From Arachidicoccus sp. (GTDB lineage Bacteria > Bacteroidota > Bacteroidia > Chitinophagales > Chitinophagaceae), in contig JAPWKH010000022.1 of assembly GCA_028283605.1 (NCBI GenBank), positions 1 through 64,000 of the forward strand: a stretch of 64,000 nucleotides of DNA, written 5' to 3'. Every line of letters begins with the position of its first letter. Position 1 is the stretch's first letter. Position numbers and translations under genes: made by a program. The notes under the pieces were generated by a model, which saw only the letters and a program-made list of their open reading frames with translations, was not told the DNA's origin and searched no databases. This document shows, piece after piece, positions 47,695-58,500 of the stretch.

Positions 47695-48599
47695 TTAGCT
47701 GTTTCTATCAGTTTTGTGTATTTTTTCGCAATATCCAGCCGGTATTTTACGCTGCATTTCAATGAAAAATTTTTTTCCGTATGGCCTACCGGAAAGCCAA
47801 ATGCAGCCGGAAAATTATAATTGTTTACTATATCTTTTATTGCTTCATCTATGTTTTTCCCGAAAGGTATCGTGGTATCTTTCATATCGCTGAAACTGCC
47901 GATTATCAGGCCTTTTAACTGATCGAACCAGCCTGCGCGTTTCAGTTGTTGCAGCATTCTGTCTGCGGCATATATATATTCTCCGACTTCTTCTATGAAT
48001 AAAATTTTATTCTTCAAATCCGGCTCCGAAACAGTTCCGATACTATTGATGAGCATGGATAAATTACCTCCTACCAATTCGCCTTCTGCAAAGCCTGCAC
48101 GATTGAAAGGATGCGATAAAATTTTATAAGAATTTTTTTTCCCGATCAGTGAATTTCTTAATGATTGGATATAAATATTATTCACGCCGTCATTGAAAGC
48201 TCCTGCCATAGGCGCGTGCAGAGATGCGATTTTTATTTTTTTGTTTAAATGGCAATGAAGTAAAGTGATATCGCTGTAGCCGATGAGCCATTTAGGATTT
48301 TTTTTCAGAGCGCTGAAATTGATCTTATCGATAATTCTGCTTAAACCATAGCCGCCGCGCCCGCAAAGAATGGCTTTTATTCCGGGATCGTTTATCATAT
48401 TTTGCAAATCTTCGGTGCGTTCTTCATCTGTCCCTGAAAAATAATGATATTGATGCCCGAGCGTTTTTCCTGATTTAACCTTAAAGCCCCATTGCTGTAA
48501 GGTTTCGATACAAACTTTCGCTTTCTCTTTATCCATAAATCCCGATGGGCACACAATGCCTATCGTATCTTGTTTTTTTAAATAAGGAGGAATGATCAT
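47691..48599 (-). CDS. LD-carboxypeptidase (peptidase S66)
   Basis: This is a 302-residue serine peptidase of the LdcA family, which removes the terminal D-Ala from tetrapeptides in peptidoglycan recycling. The nucleophile segment WLIGYSDITLLH, the glutamate in ILFIEEVGEY, the catalytic His in GFPVGHT, and the N-terminal GRGGYG are all present. There is no signal peptide, so it is cytoplasmic. It lies 10 bp after a second S66 gene. Confidence 0.9.
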   Translation of the reverse strand: MIIPPYLKKQDTIGIVCPSGFMDKEKAKVCIETLQQWGFKVKSGKTLGHQYHYFSGTDEERTEDLQNMINDPGIKAILCGRGGYGLSRIIDKINFSALKKNPKWLIGYSDITLLHCHLNKKIKIASLHAPMAGAFNDGVNNIYIQSLRNSLIGKKNSYKILSHPFNRAGFAEGELVGGNLSMLINSIGTVSEPDLKNKILFIEEVGEYIYAADRMLQQLKRAGWFDQLKGLIIGSFSDMKDTTIPFGKNIDEAIKDIVNNYNFPAAFGFPVGHTEKNFSLKCSVKYRLDIAKKYTKLIETAN

Positions 48600-48609
48600 G
48601 AATTATTTT

Positions 48610-49635
48610 TTATAGTTCTTCTAAAACAGTTCCTGTTTCTGTAACACTCAATCTGTGCATTACATTGCACTTTAAAGCAAAGTTGGCAATTTGATGCCCT
48701 ACCGGAAAATTAAAGCAAACCGGAAAATTAAATTCTTTTACTTTTTCCAATACCAAATCGTATAACGATTGTGTCATTTCTTCCTGCGGATTAGTTTGTT
48801 TTTTTATATTAAAACCGCCGATTATCAGGCCTTTCAGCTTATCGAGTTTGCCGTTTCGTTTTAAATTCCAAAGCATGCGATCGATCGAATAAAGATATTC
48901 TTCCGTTTCTTCTATAAATAAAATTTTGCCATCCGTTTCAATGGCCGATTTTGTTCCTGAAAGATTTTCTATGGTACAAAGATTTCCGCCCACAAGCCTT
49001 GCTTCCGTAATTCCAAGCTTGTTTTGTTTGTCGAACGCTGTGGTATATCTCATTTTTATTTTTCCCTGCAAAGCATCGCCGATAGAATTAATAGATTGCT
49101 GCTGAATGGCCGGCAAGTTTAAAAAATTAAGAGGAAAGCTGTTGCACATTTTTGAATGCAGCGTGGCTACGCCGTAATTGGTTGCGATGTGTGCATGAAA
49201 AACGGTGATGTCGCTGAAACCGATGATCCATTTTGGATTTTTTCGAAAGAATGAAAAATTTATCTTATCAATAATACGCACAATACCATAGCCGCCGCGC
49301 GCGCACATAATTGCTTTTACCTGATCGTCGTGCAGCATGTCCTGAAAATCTTCCGCTCGTTCTTCATCTGTTCCGCCCATGTTTCCATCGCGCTTGCCGA
49401 TTGTTTTACCTGTTTTAACATTAAAACCCCAGCGTTGTATTTGCGTTGTTGCTTCATTCAGTTCTTCGGTTTTAAAATATCCCGACGGGCATGTAATACC
49501 AATTGTATCGCCGGCTTTGAGATAAGGCGGAACAATTATTTCATGCCGATTTTCTTCTATCGGCAAATTGAATTTCGGGATAAAAGAAAGGCCTGTAAAA
49601 GCTGCCGCCTGTTGTATAAATGTTTTTCGTTTCAT
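48610..49635 (-). CDS. LD-carboxypeptidase (peptidase S66), with N-terminal extension
   Basis: This is a 341-residue S66 peptidase with the same motifs as its neighbour: ARGGYGIVRI, IIGFSDITVFH, ILFIEETEEYLYS and FPVGHQIANFA. The extra ~30 N-terminal residues (MKRKTFIQQAAAFTGLSFIP) resemble a Tat/Sec signal with hydrophobic core, which suggests export. The pair could split cytoplasmic and periplasmic roles. The genes arose by tandem duplication and are 10 bp apart. Confidence 0.88.
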   Translation of the reverse strand: MKRKTFIQQAAAFTGLSFIPKFNLPIEENRHEIIVPPYLKAGDTIGITCPSGYFKTEELNEATTQIQRWGFNVKTGKTIGKRDGNMGGTDEERAEDFQDMLHDDQVKAIMCARGGYGIVRIIDKINFSFFRKNPKWIIGFSDITVFHAHIATNYGVATLHSKMCNSFPLNFLNLPAIQQQSINSIGDALQGKIKMRYTTAFDKQNKLGITEARLVGGNLCTIENLSGTKSAIETDGKILFIEETEEYLYSIDRMLWNLKRNGKLDKLKGLIIGGFNIKKQTNPQEEMTQSLYDLVLEKVKEFNFPVCFNFPVGHQIANFALKCNVMHRLSVTETGTVLEEL

Positions 49636-49708
49636 TCAATATTTTTCTATACAAGGATGCTTGTAAAGTTAAAGACATAAATTATCGGATGAATTTTATT
49701 TTTGGGGA

Positions 49709-50380
49709 ATGGAAAGAAAATTAATTGTAACAGAAGACGGATCGCATACAATTGAGATAGCTGCGCTGCATACAAATTATCACAGCATTCACGGTGCTTT
49801 TCAGGAAAGCATGCATGTTTTTATAAGCGCGGGTTTAGAATACTTTCTTGTAAATAATTATAAAAGTAATGTCCATGTTTTTGAAATGGGTTTCGGTACG
49901 GGATTGAATGCTTTGCTTGCATTGAAGTATGCTATGGAGAGAAATATTGCTGTATATTATCAAAGCATTGAGCTTTTTCCGTTGGAAAAAAATGAATATG
50001 AAAAGCTGAATTATTGCGAGATGTTTCAGAATAATTTTAAAGAAGAATTCGGGCTGTTGCATGATTGCTCCTGGGAGAAAGATATTTCCATTACGGAAAA
50101 ATTTGTTTTGTATAAATCACAAATTTCTTTGGTGGATGTGATATTGGAACACAAATTTGATATTATTTTTTTCGATGCATTCGATCCTGCTATTCAGCCG
50201 GAATTGTGGACATATGATGTTTTCAAAAAGCTGTATGAATGCCTTAACGAGAAAGGAGTTTTGGTAACTTATTCGTCGAAAGGAGATGTACGCAGAGCTT
50301 TGATCGCAGCAGGTTTCCGGATAGAAAAAATTAGCGGGCCAAAAGGCAAAAGGGAAATGCTGCGCGCAATTAAGCTATAA
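49709..50380 (+). CDS. mnmD: MnmC/MnmD-like tRNA methyltransferase
   Basis: This is a 223-residue SAM-dependent methyltransferase of the MnmC N-domain (DUF752) type. It has the SAM-binding motif VFEMGFGTGLNALLAL near residue 55, the acidic DIIFFDAFDPAIQPELW, and LVTYSSKGDVRRALIAAGF near the C-terminus. It methylates the aminomethyl group to form mnm5(s2)U34 in tRNA. There is no FAD oxidoreductase domain (stand-alone MnmD form). It converges on the OM receptor gene with a 5-bp gap. Confidence 0.88.
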   Translation: MERKLIVTEDGSHTIEIAALHTNYHSIHGAFQESMHVFISAGLEYFLVNNYKSNVHVFEMGFGTGLNALLALKYAMERNIAVYYQSIELFPLEKNEYEKLNYCEMFQNNFKEEFGLLHDCSWEKDISITEKFVLYKSQISLVDVILEHKFDIIFFDAFDPAIQPELWTYDVFKKLYECLNEKGVLVTYSSKGDVRRALIAAGFRIEKISGPKGKREMLRAIKL

Positions 50381-50385
50381 TATTT

Positions 50386-52788
50386 TTATTTCAATCTGCT
50401 TTTTTCATCTTCATTACTGCTTTCTACTTTATGAGATTGGAATGCTTTTCCTAAATCAAAATTATAAGAAATACCAAGTGTGAATTTTTGCGTTTGTTCA
50501 ATGTCTTGAAAGTCCAGATTAAAGTTGGTATAATAAAATGTACCTTTTACTTTTTGAGTATTAAATATGTCATCTGCTGCGGCTTTGAGTGTTAAGCGGC
50601 TTTTGAAAAATTTCTTTTGCAGCGCAATATTCGTTGAGCTCATGTGATTGATAACAGCATTTGCAAAAATCGCATGATTGATATAAAATGCATTCAGGCT
50701 TGCGGTAAATTCTTGCGCAATTGTAAACTGCATCGTAGTGCTAAGCGTTAATAAATTTTTAGAAATATTATAAGCGGGCGCTACCAAATGCTGATTGTCG
50801 TATTCCACATATTCCTGCGTTGTCCACCATTTTGTAATGTTTACAGGAATGTATATACTGAATGTCCATTTACGTGAAATGCCTGAGTTGGTAGGCTGCT
50901 GCGTCATCTTTACGGAATCGCCGTCCATTGGGTGTATGCCATTGGTAATAACATCTGTAGCGTAAAAATAATTTGCGCTGAACCTGTATTTATTTTTTAT
51001 GGTATAATCTACTTCGTAAGAGTTGTCGTACTCCGGCTGAAGATATGGATTTCCCTGCCCTGTGGTATAATTATCAACATATACCACATGAGGATTGAGA
51101 TTGTCAAAACTCGGGCGGTTAAGCCTGCGGGAATAAATAAAAGCGATGCTTTCATCGGCTGCTTTATTCAAATCTTTTTTTAAGAAAAGAGTCGGGAAAA
51201 GCCCAAAGTAATTTCTGTGATTTTGTGTGAATGAAGTGTCGTATAGTTTTCCTGTATAATTGGTATTCTCTCCACGCAAACCTACCTGAATATCTGTCTT
51301 TAAAATATTGCCCTGATAGTTTATATAGCCGGCAATAATATTTTCCTTATAATCATACACAAAGTTTTGCGGTACATTATCCATCCACGCACTTCCAAAA
51401 GGATTTTGATATTGGAAGTTTGCCATGTTATTAATATCGGTCGAGCTTATTTTTCCGCCAAAACTCAGCGTAGAAGAAGCATTGAATACTTTTGAATATT
51501 TAGCATCTGCAGTAAATATTTTTGCGACAGAAGGCGTGTAGTTTCTGTATGCGGTATCTGTAGCAATATTATTGGCAATGGTAGTACTTGTTGCTGTATT
51601 ATGCACGCTGCCGGAATTGTGCGTATAATCCGACAAAAACGTAAACGCAGAGCCTAATGTATCGGTTTGTAAATGATAATTCAGACCTACATCATTATAC
51701 TTTCCGCGCCAGTCGTTTGGAAATGTACCGGTAGATGTACTGTTGTTTTCCGGAGTTGATGCATAGTTGATTTTACTCGCCGTTTTATAGTTTTCTATAT
51801 CGTTGCCAAAAGAGCCTGTATAGTCTATTGCGAGATATTGTTTAGTTGTTATATCATAAGTAACTCCGGTGTGAATATCATTGCTTGAAGAATGCTTAAT
51901 TGCATTATTCACGGCGGAATAAATTCCATCATTTTTAAAGTTGCGATCCTGCGTTAAAACCTGATAGAATTTGTTATAATCGTATGAATAATTTCCAAAC
52001 CAGCCAACTTTCCCTTTTTTGAAATTCAGTTGAATACCTTCAGATGTTCCGGGGTATTTTTTTCCCTGCACAAAATTGCTGTATATGCTTCCGTTCAAAC
52101 CTGCCTGCGCCTGTTTTTTCAAAATTATATTAATGATACCGCCGCCGCCGCCGGCATCATATTCTGCCGGCGGATGCGCCATCATTTCAATAGATTTTAT
52201 ATCATCGCTTCTTAATGAATTCAAATAATTAGCGAGATCTTGTCCGGATAATTGCAGCATCTTACCATTAATTATTACTTTATTTACCGGAACGCCGTTT
52301 AATAAAATCTGATTATTATAAACCAGTACGCCGGGCGCAAGCCCGATAGCTTCCTGCGCCGATTTTTCTGCGGTAAGCGGATTATTTTCAACATTCATTA
52401 CCATGCGGTCTAATTTTCTTTCTATCAACGGCACTTTTGAAAGCACGGAAACATCGTTTAAATTTTTATCAGCTTTATGCATGATTAATAACACTCCGCT
52501 TGTATCGCCATTCACAAAAATTGTATCGCGTACTTCTTCATATCCTATGCTGCTTGCATGTATAATGTATGTTCCCTTTTCTTTTATTGAAAGCGTATAA
52601 TTGCCGGACGTGTCGGAAATTTTTTGCGCTATGCTTTTGTGTGTTGTATCTGTTGTGGCAGCGCTTAAAAATGCAAATGCCACAGGTACTTTATTCTCAT
52701 CAATCACTTTTCCTTTTAGCAAATGCTGTGCAGAACTGTTTATGATAAATGCCGGCAATAAGAATAGTGTAAATAAAATTCGTTTCAT
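50386..52788 (-). CDS. TonB-dependent-receptor-like outer-membrane β-barrel protein
   Basis: This is an 800-residue paralogue of the protein at 21885 with the same order: signal peptide (ILFTLFLLPAFIINSSAQ), CarboxypepD_reg domain (KGKVIDENKVPVAFAFLSAA), a plug-like domain (AQEAIGLAPGVLVYNNQIL, then IEMMAHPPAEYDAGGGGGII), and the C-terminal barrel (SIAFIYSRRLNRPSFDNLNP). The start at MKRILFTLF (52788) is chosen over MKNIKNIQRQ. The ligand is unknown; no SusD is adjacent. Confidence 0.85.
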   Translation of the reverse strand: MKRILFTLFLLPAFIINSSAQHLLKGKVIDENKVPVAFAFLSAATTDTTHKSIAQKISDTSGNYTLSIKEKGTYIIHASSIGYEEVRDTIFVNGDTSGVLLIMHKADKNLNDVSVLSKVPLIERKLDRMVMNVENNPLTAEKSAQEAIGLAPGVLVYNNQILLNGVPVNKVIINGKMLQLSGQDLANYLNSLRSDDIKSIEMMAHPPAEYDAGGGGGIINIILKKQAQAGLNGSIYSNFVQGKKYPGTSEGIQLNFKKGKVGWFGNYSYDYNKFYQVLTQDRNFKNDGIYSAVNNAIKHSSSNDIHTGVTYDITTKQYLAIDYTGSFGNDIENYKTASKINYASTPENNSTSTGTFPNDWRGKYNDVGLNYHLQTDTLGSAFTFLSDYTHNSGSVHNTATSTTIANNIATDTAYRNYTPSVAKIFTADAKYSKVFNASSTLSFGGKISSTDINNMANFQYQNPFGSAWMDNVPQNFVYDYKENIIAGYINYQGNILKTDIQVGLRGENTNYTGKLYDTSFTQNHRNYFGLFPTLFLKKDLNKAADESIAFIYSRRLNRPSFDNLNPHVVYVDNYTTGQGNPYLQPEYDNSYEVDYTIKNKYRFSANYFYATDVITNGIHPMDGDSVKMTQQPTNSGISRKWTFSIYIPVNITKWWTTQEYVEYDNQHLVAPAYNISKNLLTLSTTMQFTIAQEFTASLNAFYINHAIFANAVINHMSSTNIALQKKFFKSRLTLKAAADDIFNTQKVKGTFYYTNFNLDFQDIEQTQKFTLGISYNFDLGKAFQSHKVESSNEDEKSRLK

Positions 52789-53161
52789 CTGTCTCTGGAT
52801 GTTTTTTATGTTTTTCAATTGTCAGTAGGAATCCTTTAAATAGTCAATGCATTTAAGTATGTAACAGACTTATGAGCATTTTAAAATATCTCGTGCATTA
52901 TGGAAATTGTTTGCACAGTTTTAAGACGAGAATGCTTAAAAAATGTTACAGTTCGTGTGAACTATATTTTCAAAAGCAAATTTTTATTTTTCATAGAAGA
53001 ATAAAAAACGATTTTCGCTAATCGGTAAATTTAAAAGGATGAATGGTAAGGGCCGGAAAAGAGTTTCTATAAATCATTGTGCTTCTTTAGCAGATAATAA
53101 AAGTATCAAATAATGACTTGCTGAGATATAAAGTTTATATTTTTGCAGCCAATTAAAATAT
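52789..53161. other. Intergenic region between the OM receptor and kdsB
   Basis: This 373-bp AT-rich region lies between divergent genes. No gene-like reading frame, tRNA or clear hairpin was found. It contains the kdsB promoter candidate at its right end. Confidence 0.5.
53118..53145 (+). promoter_or_regulatory. Promoter of kdsB
   Basis: TTG (53118-53120), a 17-bp spacer, then an exact TATTTTTG (53138-53145). The spacer is 2 bp shorter than the usual 19. The ATG follows 16 bp downstream. Confidence 0.5.
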
Positions 53162-53899
53162 ATGCGAATGAAAATTGCTGCAATCATTCCGGCGCGATAT
53201 GCTGCCACACGTTTTCCGGCAAAGCTCATGCAATTAATAGGAAACAAAACCGTAATTCGCCATACGTATGATAATACCGCAGCAACAAATCTTTTTGACC
53301 AAGTAATAGTAGCTACTGACAGCAACATCATCTATAACGAAATTGTGAGCAATGGTGGCATTGCGAAAATGACAACAGGTAATCATCAAAGCGGAAGCGA
53401 CCGTATTGCAGAAGTAGCGCAAGATATGGACGTGGATATAATTATAAATGTACAAGGCGATACGCCTTTTATCAATAAAGAAGCTTTGAAAAAAATCATT
53501 GATTTATTTAATGATGAAAAAGTTCAGGTCGCAAGCATGATGCAGATTTTGCAAGAGCCTAAGTTTATCAATGATCCGAATTATGTAAAAGTGGTAGTTG
53601 ATAAAAATATGAATTCTCTTATGTTCAGCCGCTCGGTAATTCCTTATCCGCGGGATAATGAAAATGAAATTATTTATTACGAACACATTGGCGTATATGC
53701 ATTTAAAAAGGAAGCATTGCTCAGTTTTACAAATTGGGAAATGACACCGTTGGAAAAAGCGGAAAGAATTGAATGCCTCCGCTACCTCGAAAATGGCATA
53801 CCGCTTAAAATGATAATTGTAAAAGGAATAGGAATTGAGATTGATACAGAAGAAGATTTACACAGAGCCAATCATTATTTATCAAAAAATAAAATTTAA
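53162..53899 (+). CDS. kdsB: 3-deoxy-manno-octulosonate cytidylyltransferase
   Basis: This is a 245-residue enzyme that activates Kdo as CMP-Kdo for lipopolysaccharide core synthesis. The nucleotide-binding segment IIPARYAATRFPAKLM is at the N-terminus; HQSGSDRIAE and NVQGDTPFI (metal-binding Asp) follow, as does GVYAFKKEAL. The length is normal. A Met two codons later (53168) is an equally possible start. Confidence 0.95.
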   Translation: MRMKIAAIIPARYAATRFPAKLMQLIGNKTVIRHTYDNTAATNLFDQVIVATDSNIIYNEIVSNGGIAKMTTGNHQSGSDRIAEVAQDMDVDIIINVQGDTPFINKEALKKIIDLFNDEKVQVASMMQILQEPKFINDPNYVKVVVDKNMNSLMFSRSVIPYPRDNENEIIYYEHIGVYAFKKEALLSFTNWEMTPLEKAERIECLRYLENGIPLKMIIVKGIGIEIDTEEDLHRANHYLSKNKI

Positions 53900-54086
53900 C
53901 TTTAAAAATTAAACCTTAGTTTAAAAATTTGTCTCATATATTGTAGAATATTTGGTATAAAGATTGCGATTAATTAGTAATAAATAATTTTTAAAAATGA
54001 AATGAGTCAAAAGAATTTTGCATATCCAAAGCAATAATTATTTTGGCAAATTCCATCTGACAATAAAAAAAAATAAAAACAAACAG

Positions 54087-55346
54087 ATGAAAAAACTGAA
54101 TATAAAATTAACCATTAAGTCAACCGTTGCAGTTTTTGGGATTGCCTTATTTACAACAGGCTGTCAATCATTAATGTATGCACAAGATGCAGACGGCACA
54201 TATCCAATTGACACCACGGATAACGGATATAACTACGATTACAATAACGGATACAACGAAGCTCCTCCGCCCGAGCAAGATCCCGGAACGTATAGCTATG
54301 GTACAGAAGATCAGAACTATCAAGAAAATACATCTTCTGAACCAACGATTACATACGATGATTTTTATACACAATTGTCCCCTTATGGCCAATGGGTAAA
54401 TGATCCTTCTTACGGAAGAGTTTGGGTTCCTAATGTTTCTAGTTTTCAGCCCTATTCTACAAACGGATATTGGTCATATACCAATTTCGGATGGACTTGG
54501 ATTTCAAATTATGCATGGGGCTGGGCGCCTTTTCATTACGGCCGTTGGGGGCGCGGGTCTCGTGGCTGGTTTTGGGTGCCGGGATATTCCTGGGGGCCGG
54601 CTTGGGTAGCATGGAGTTCAGGTTCTGATGTTTATGGCTGGGCGCCTTTGGCTCCGGGGCTAAGGTTTAGTGTGGGAATATCTATAAATTCTATACCTGC
54701 GGATTATTGGACTTTTATGCCGAGCAGATATATGGGTACAAGAAACATTTATAATTATTATGTACCCCGTTCGAGAAATACAGTCATTATAAGAAATACT
54801 AAAATCATCAATAATTATGGTACTGTGAATGGCGGAAAAAGAAGATACACAATGGGGCCTCAAAGACAAGAAGTAGAAAGAGTAACTGGCCGAACTTTTC
54901 AGCCAACAAGAGTGGTAACGGCTCGTGACCCTAAATCGGCATTATCTGAAAGAACAATTAATGCAAGCAGGAACACGACGAATACAAATAGAACCCCTGC
55001 CGGCAATGTATCGGGAAATGTTAACAGAAGAAATCCAGAATCAAATTCTGTTACACAAAGGCAATCTAACAATGAATCTGAAAGAAACAATACGCAGATA
55101 AATACAAATCCCGCTGTTCGTCAAACTACGACACAGCCAGTAAGCAGGCAGGCAGCTCCGATTAATAATACTCCAAGAACAAATATGCAGCAAAGTACGC
55201 AATCTGCACGCAGCTACACCGAAACGCAGATGTATCGCCCGGCCGTAAGACCAAGTACTCATACGAGGCCGGTCCAATCACGTTCAGCAGCGCCTTCAAG
55301 ATCATCAGCGCCGGCAAGAAGCAGTGCTCCAAGGGAGAGAAAATAG
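54087..55346 (+). CDS. DUF6600-family exported protein, Trp/Gly-rich with disordered tail
   Basis: This is a 419-residue exported protein. The signal sequence ends with FTTGC, a possible lipobox (Thr at -3 is unusual). After a Tyr/Asn/Asp-rich stretch comes the DUF6600 region (residues ~90-220), marked by repeated Trp: YDDFYTQLSPYGQWVN, WSYTNFGWTWISNYAWGW and WFWVPGYSWGPAWVAW. The C-terminal ~170 residues are low-complexity Asn/Thr/Arg/Ser/Gln with no fold. The start at 54087 is taken because the upstream extension lacks a signal. The function is unknown; it is likely at the cell surface. Confidence 0.75.
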   Translation: MKKLNIKLTIKSTVAVFGIALFTTGCQSLMYAQDADGTYPIDTTDNGYNYDYNNGYNEAPPPEQDPGTYSYGTEDQNYQENTSSEPTITYDDFYTQLSPYGQWVNDPSYGRVWVPNVSSFQPYSTNGYWSYTNFGWTWISNYAWGWAPFHYGRWGRGSRGWFWVPGYSWGPAWVAWSSGSDVYGWAPLAPGLRFSVGISINSIPADYWTFMPSRYMGTRNIYNYYVPRSRNTVIIRNTKIINNYGTVNGGKRRYTMGPQRQEVERVTGRTFQPTRVVTARDPKSALSERTINASRNTTNTNRTPAGNVSGNVNRRNPESNSVTQRQSNNESERNNTQINTNPAVRQTTTQPVSRQAAPINNTPRTNMQQSTQSARSYTETQMYRPAVRPSTHTRPVQSRSAAPSRSSAPARSSAPRERK

Positions 55347-55372
55347 AAAATCATATTTAAAAAATTTTGTTG

Positions 55373-55405
55373 ATACCTCATTTGTAAAGAATGAGGTATT
55401 TTTTT
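55373..55405 (+). terminator. Terminator of the DUF6600 gene
   Basis: A perfect 10-bp stem ATACCTCATT (55373-55382) and AATGAGGTAT (55390-55399), then seven T. Confidence 0.85.
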
Positions 55406-55525
55406 ATCGAATTATTTTTCCACGTTTCTTCTGAATTTTCCACTTTTGAGTTTAGCGATTAACTTAAGATGTCTTATTTAAGCGTTTTACCGTAAGTTCG
55501 CGAATTGTAAAAAGGAGAAAACAAC

Positions 55526-58500
55526 GTGCGTTTAAAACAATTAGAAGTAAAAGGGTTTAAAAGCTTTGCCGATAAAACGGTCGTGAATTTTGATGAAGGT
55601 ATTACAGGTATCATCGGGCCGAACGGTTGCGGCAAAAGCAATATTATAGACAGCATCCGTTGGGTAATCGGCGAACAAAAAATTTCTGCATTACGTAGTG
55701 AAAATTTGGAAGCGCTGGTATTTAACGGTTCCAAAAACCGCTCTGCAAGCGGATTGGCAGAAGTAAGCCTAACTTTTGAGAACACCAGAGGACTTTTACC
55801 TGTAGAATTTACCACCGTTACAATTACACGCCGTTTTTACAAAAATGGCGATAGCGAATATCGCCTGAACGATGTTTCATGCCGGTTGAAAGATATCCAG
55901 AACCTTTTTATGGATACCGGCATTAGTACAGATAGCTATGCCATCATAGAATTAGGAATGGTGGACGATATTATCAAGGATAAAGAAAACAGCCGCCGCC
56001 GCATGCTCGAACAAGCTGCAGGCGTTACGATCTATAAAACGCGTAAAAAGGAAGCCAAACAAAAACTCGATGCTACGGAACAGGATTTGAACCGTATAGA
56101 AGATTTGCTGTTTGAAATTAATAATCAACTAAAATCTTTAGAAAGCCAAGCTAAGAAAGCCGAGAAGTTTTTTGAACTGAAAAAAGAATACAGAATACTT
56201 TCTATTGAACTGGCAAAAGCTGCGTTGGAAGGATTTAATATAACGTACAAAGATTTAAACGAAAATCAGACAACAGAAACTGAGAAACGTAATTTATTAG
56301 ATTCCGAGATTGAGCAAGAAGAAGCAAATCTGGAAGCGGAAAAAGCAAGCCATTACGATCAAGAACATTTTTTGCAGGTAATGCAACAGGCATTTAACGA
56401 GCTGCAACAAAATCTTCGGTCTAAAGAAAATGAAAAAAATCTTGCCGCTCAAAAATTGCAATATTTACGTGAGAAAGAAACAGGGCTAAAAGATTTTTTA
56501 CAAAAAGCCGAAGGTCAAATTGTGAACTTAAACGATTCTATTTCTTATACGCAAAATCTTTTGGATGAAGAAAACGACACGCGCGAAAAATTACTAAGCA
56601 GTGCAGACGAAGTAAAATCTGCCGTTGAAGAAAAAAAATCGATTTTCGAAGAAAAGAGAAATAAGGCTGAAGCCATACGCAGTGGGCATTTGGCGGCACA
56701 ACGCAATCAGTTTGATGCTGAGAAAAAAGTAGCTGTTGCCGATACTTCTATTCAAAACCTGATGCGTTCGCAGGTTCAGTTAAGCGAAGAAATTAATCAT
56801 CGCGAAAATGAAATAAATAATTTAACCGAGCAGTCAGCCGATCAGGAAGCCGTTTTAGCAGATAAAAGAATTTATTTAGATGAAATAAAACTGCAACATG
56901 AAAGCGCTAAAGCCTCCATTTTTTCCGCACAGGAAGAATTAGAAAAGTTGCGCGCCGAACTGGCAAATGAAAACCGTACGCTCGACTCAAAACGTAATGA
57001 ATACGCGCTTTTGAAAAGTTTGATTGATTCTATGGAAGGCTATCCCGAGAGCATCAAATTTTTGCACAAAAACAATCAATGGAATCACGGGGCGCCTATA
57101 TTGTCCGATATTATTTATGTAGAAGAAGCCTATCGCGCAGCGTTGGAAAATGTATTGGAGCAATACCTCAATTATTACGTTGTCAAAAATATGGAGCAAG
57201 GGCTGCAAGCCATACATTTGTTGGATAACAACAAAAAAGGCAAAGCCAACTTTTTTCTTTTAGATAAAATACAATCATATTCTGCCGAAAGCTGCGCCAT
57301 TCCTAATGCCGTGCGTGCATTGGATGTAATTGAAGTAGATGAGGAATACCAAAAGCTCGCGCAATATCTTTTAGGAAATGTGTTTATTGCCGAAGATGAA
57401 ACAGCAATCAATAATGCCGATACCGCTTCCGTTGTATTGATAGAAAAAAGCGGCAAATTCGTAAAAGGAAATTTTACATTATCAGGCGGAAGTGTGGGTC
57501 TGTTTGAAGGAAAGAAAATAGGCCGTGCAAAAAATCTTGAAAAACTCAATGATGAAATCGTATTGCAGGATGCAGTGGTAAATGCTTTGAAAACCGAAAT
57601 ACAAAAAAAGCAAAGCGATATTTTTAAATTCAACGAGCAACTGAAAGATAATGAAATTCGTGCTGTTGAGAACGAGATCAATCAATTGGCAAATCAGCTT
57701 TTTGCCATAAAAAATAAAATAGAAAATTTACAATCAGCACAGCAAAATGCCAAAGCCCGTTTACAGGATGTGGATGAAAGATTGGAAGAAGAGCGTTCAG
57801 CAATTGCCGATACACGCGAAAATCTTGCTGCATATAACGAGCAGCTTAAACAGCTTACGGAAGAAATACAGCTTATTCAACATGCATATTATCAGGCCGA
57901 GCAAGATTTTAACAATGCAACCGCTTCATACAACGATTTGAACCTGGAACTTGCAAAGCAGCAGAGCAAAATTGATGCTTTAAAACAGGAGGCAGTTTAC
58001 AAAGAAAATCAATTAAAGGAATTGCAACAGCAGATTGAAGCCAATCAATCGCAATTAAAAAATTCCTCTGCTGATATAGAAGATGCTGAATTTCACTTAC
58101 AGGAATGTACTGATGCATTTGTAGAATTAAGCGAAAGAAAAATTACGGATGAAGAAGCGTTGAAAAATGCCGATGCTGCTTTTCACAGCATTCGTTCTGT
58201 GTTGAATGAAAAAGAAAATTCTATTCGTACAAAAATAAAAGAACGTGAAAATCTCGATCGTTCATTGAACGAAATGAAAGATAAACTCAATGAATTGAAA
58301 CTTCAGCTCGCCGGTATGAAAGAACGGTTAAGCGTTGAGTTTAAAGTAGATTTGGATGAAATACTTGACGAGCCGCGAGAAACAGATACACCGCTTGATG
58401 AATTGCAAGCAAATGCCGAGCGCATGAAAAAACGTTTGGAGAATATGGGCGAAGTGAATCCTACGGCTATTGAGGCTTATACCGAAATGAAAAAACGGTA

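Noticed and set aside
57175-57681. Minus-strand reading frame of 168 codons
   Set aside because: It is antisense to the SMC hinge and coiled coil; Ser/Phe-rich composition is the usual shadow of a Glu/Lys-rich coiled coil.
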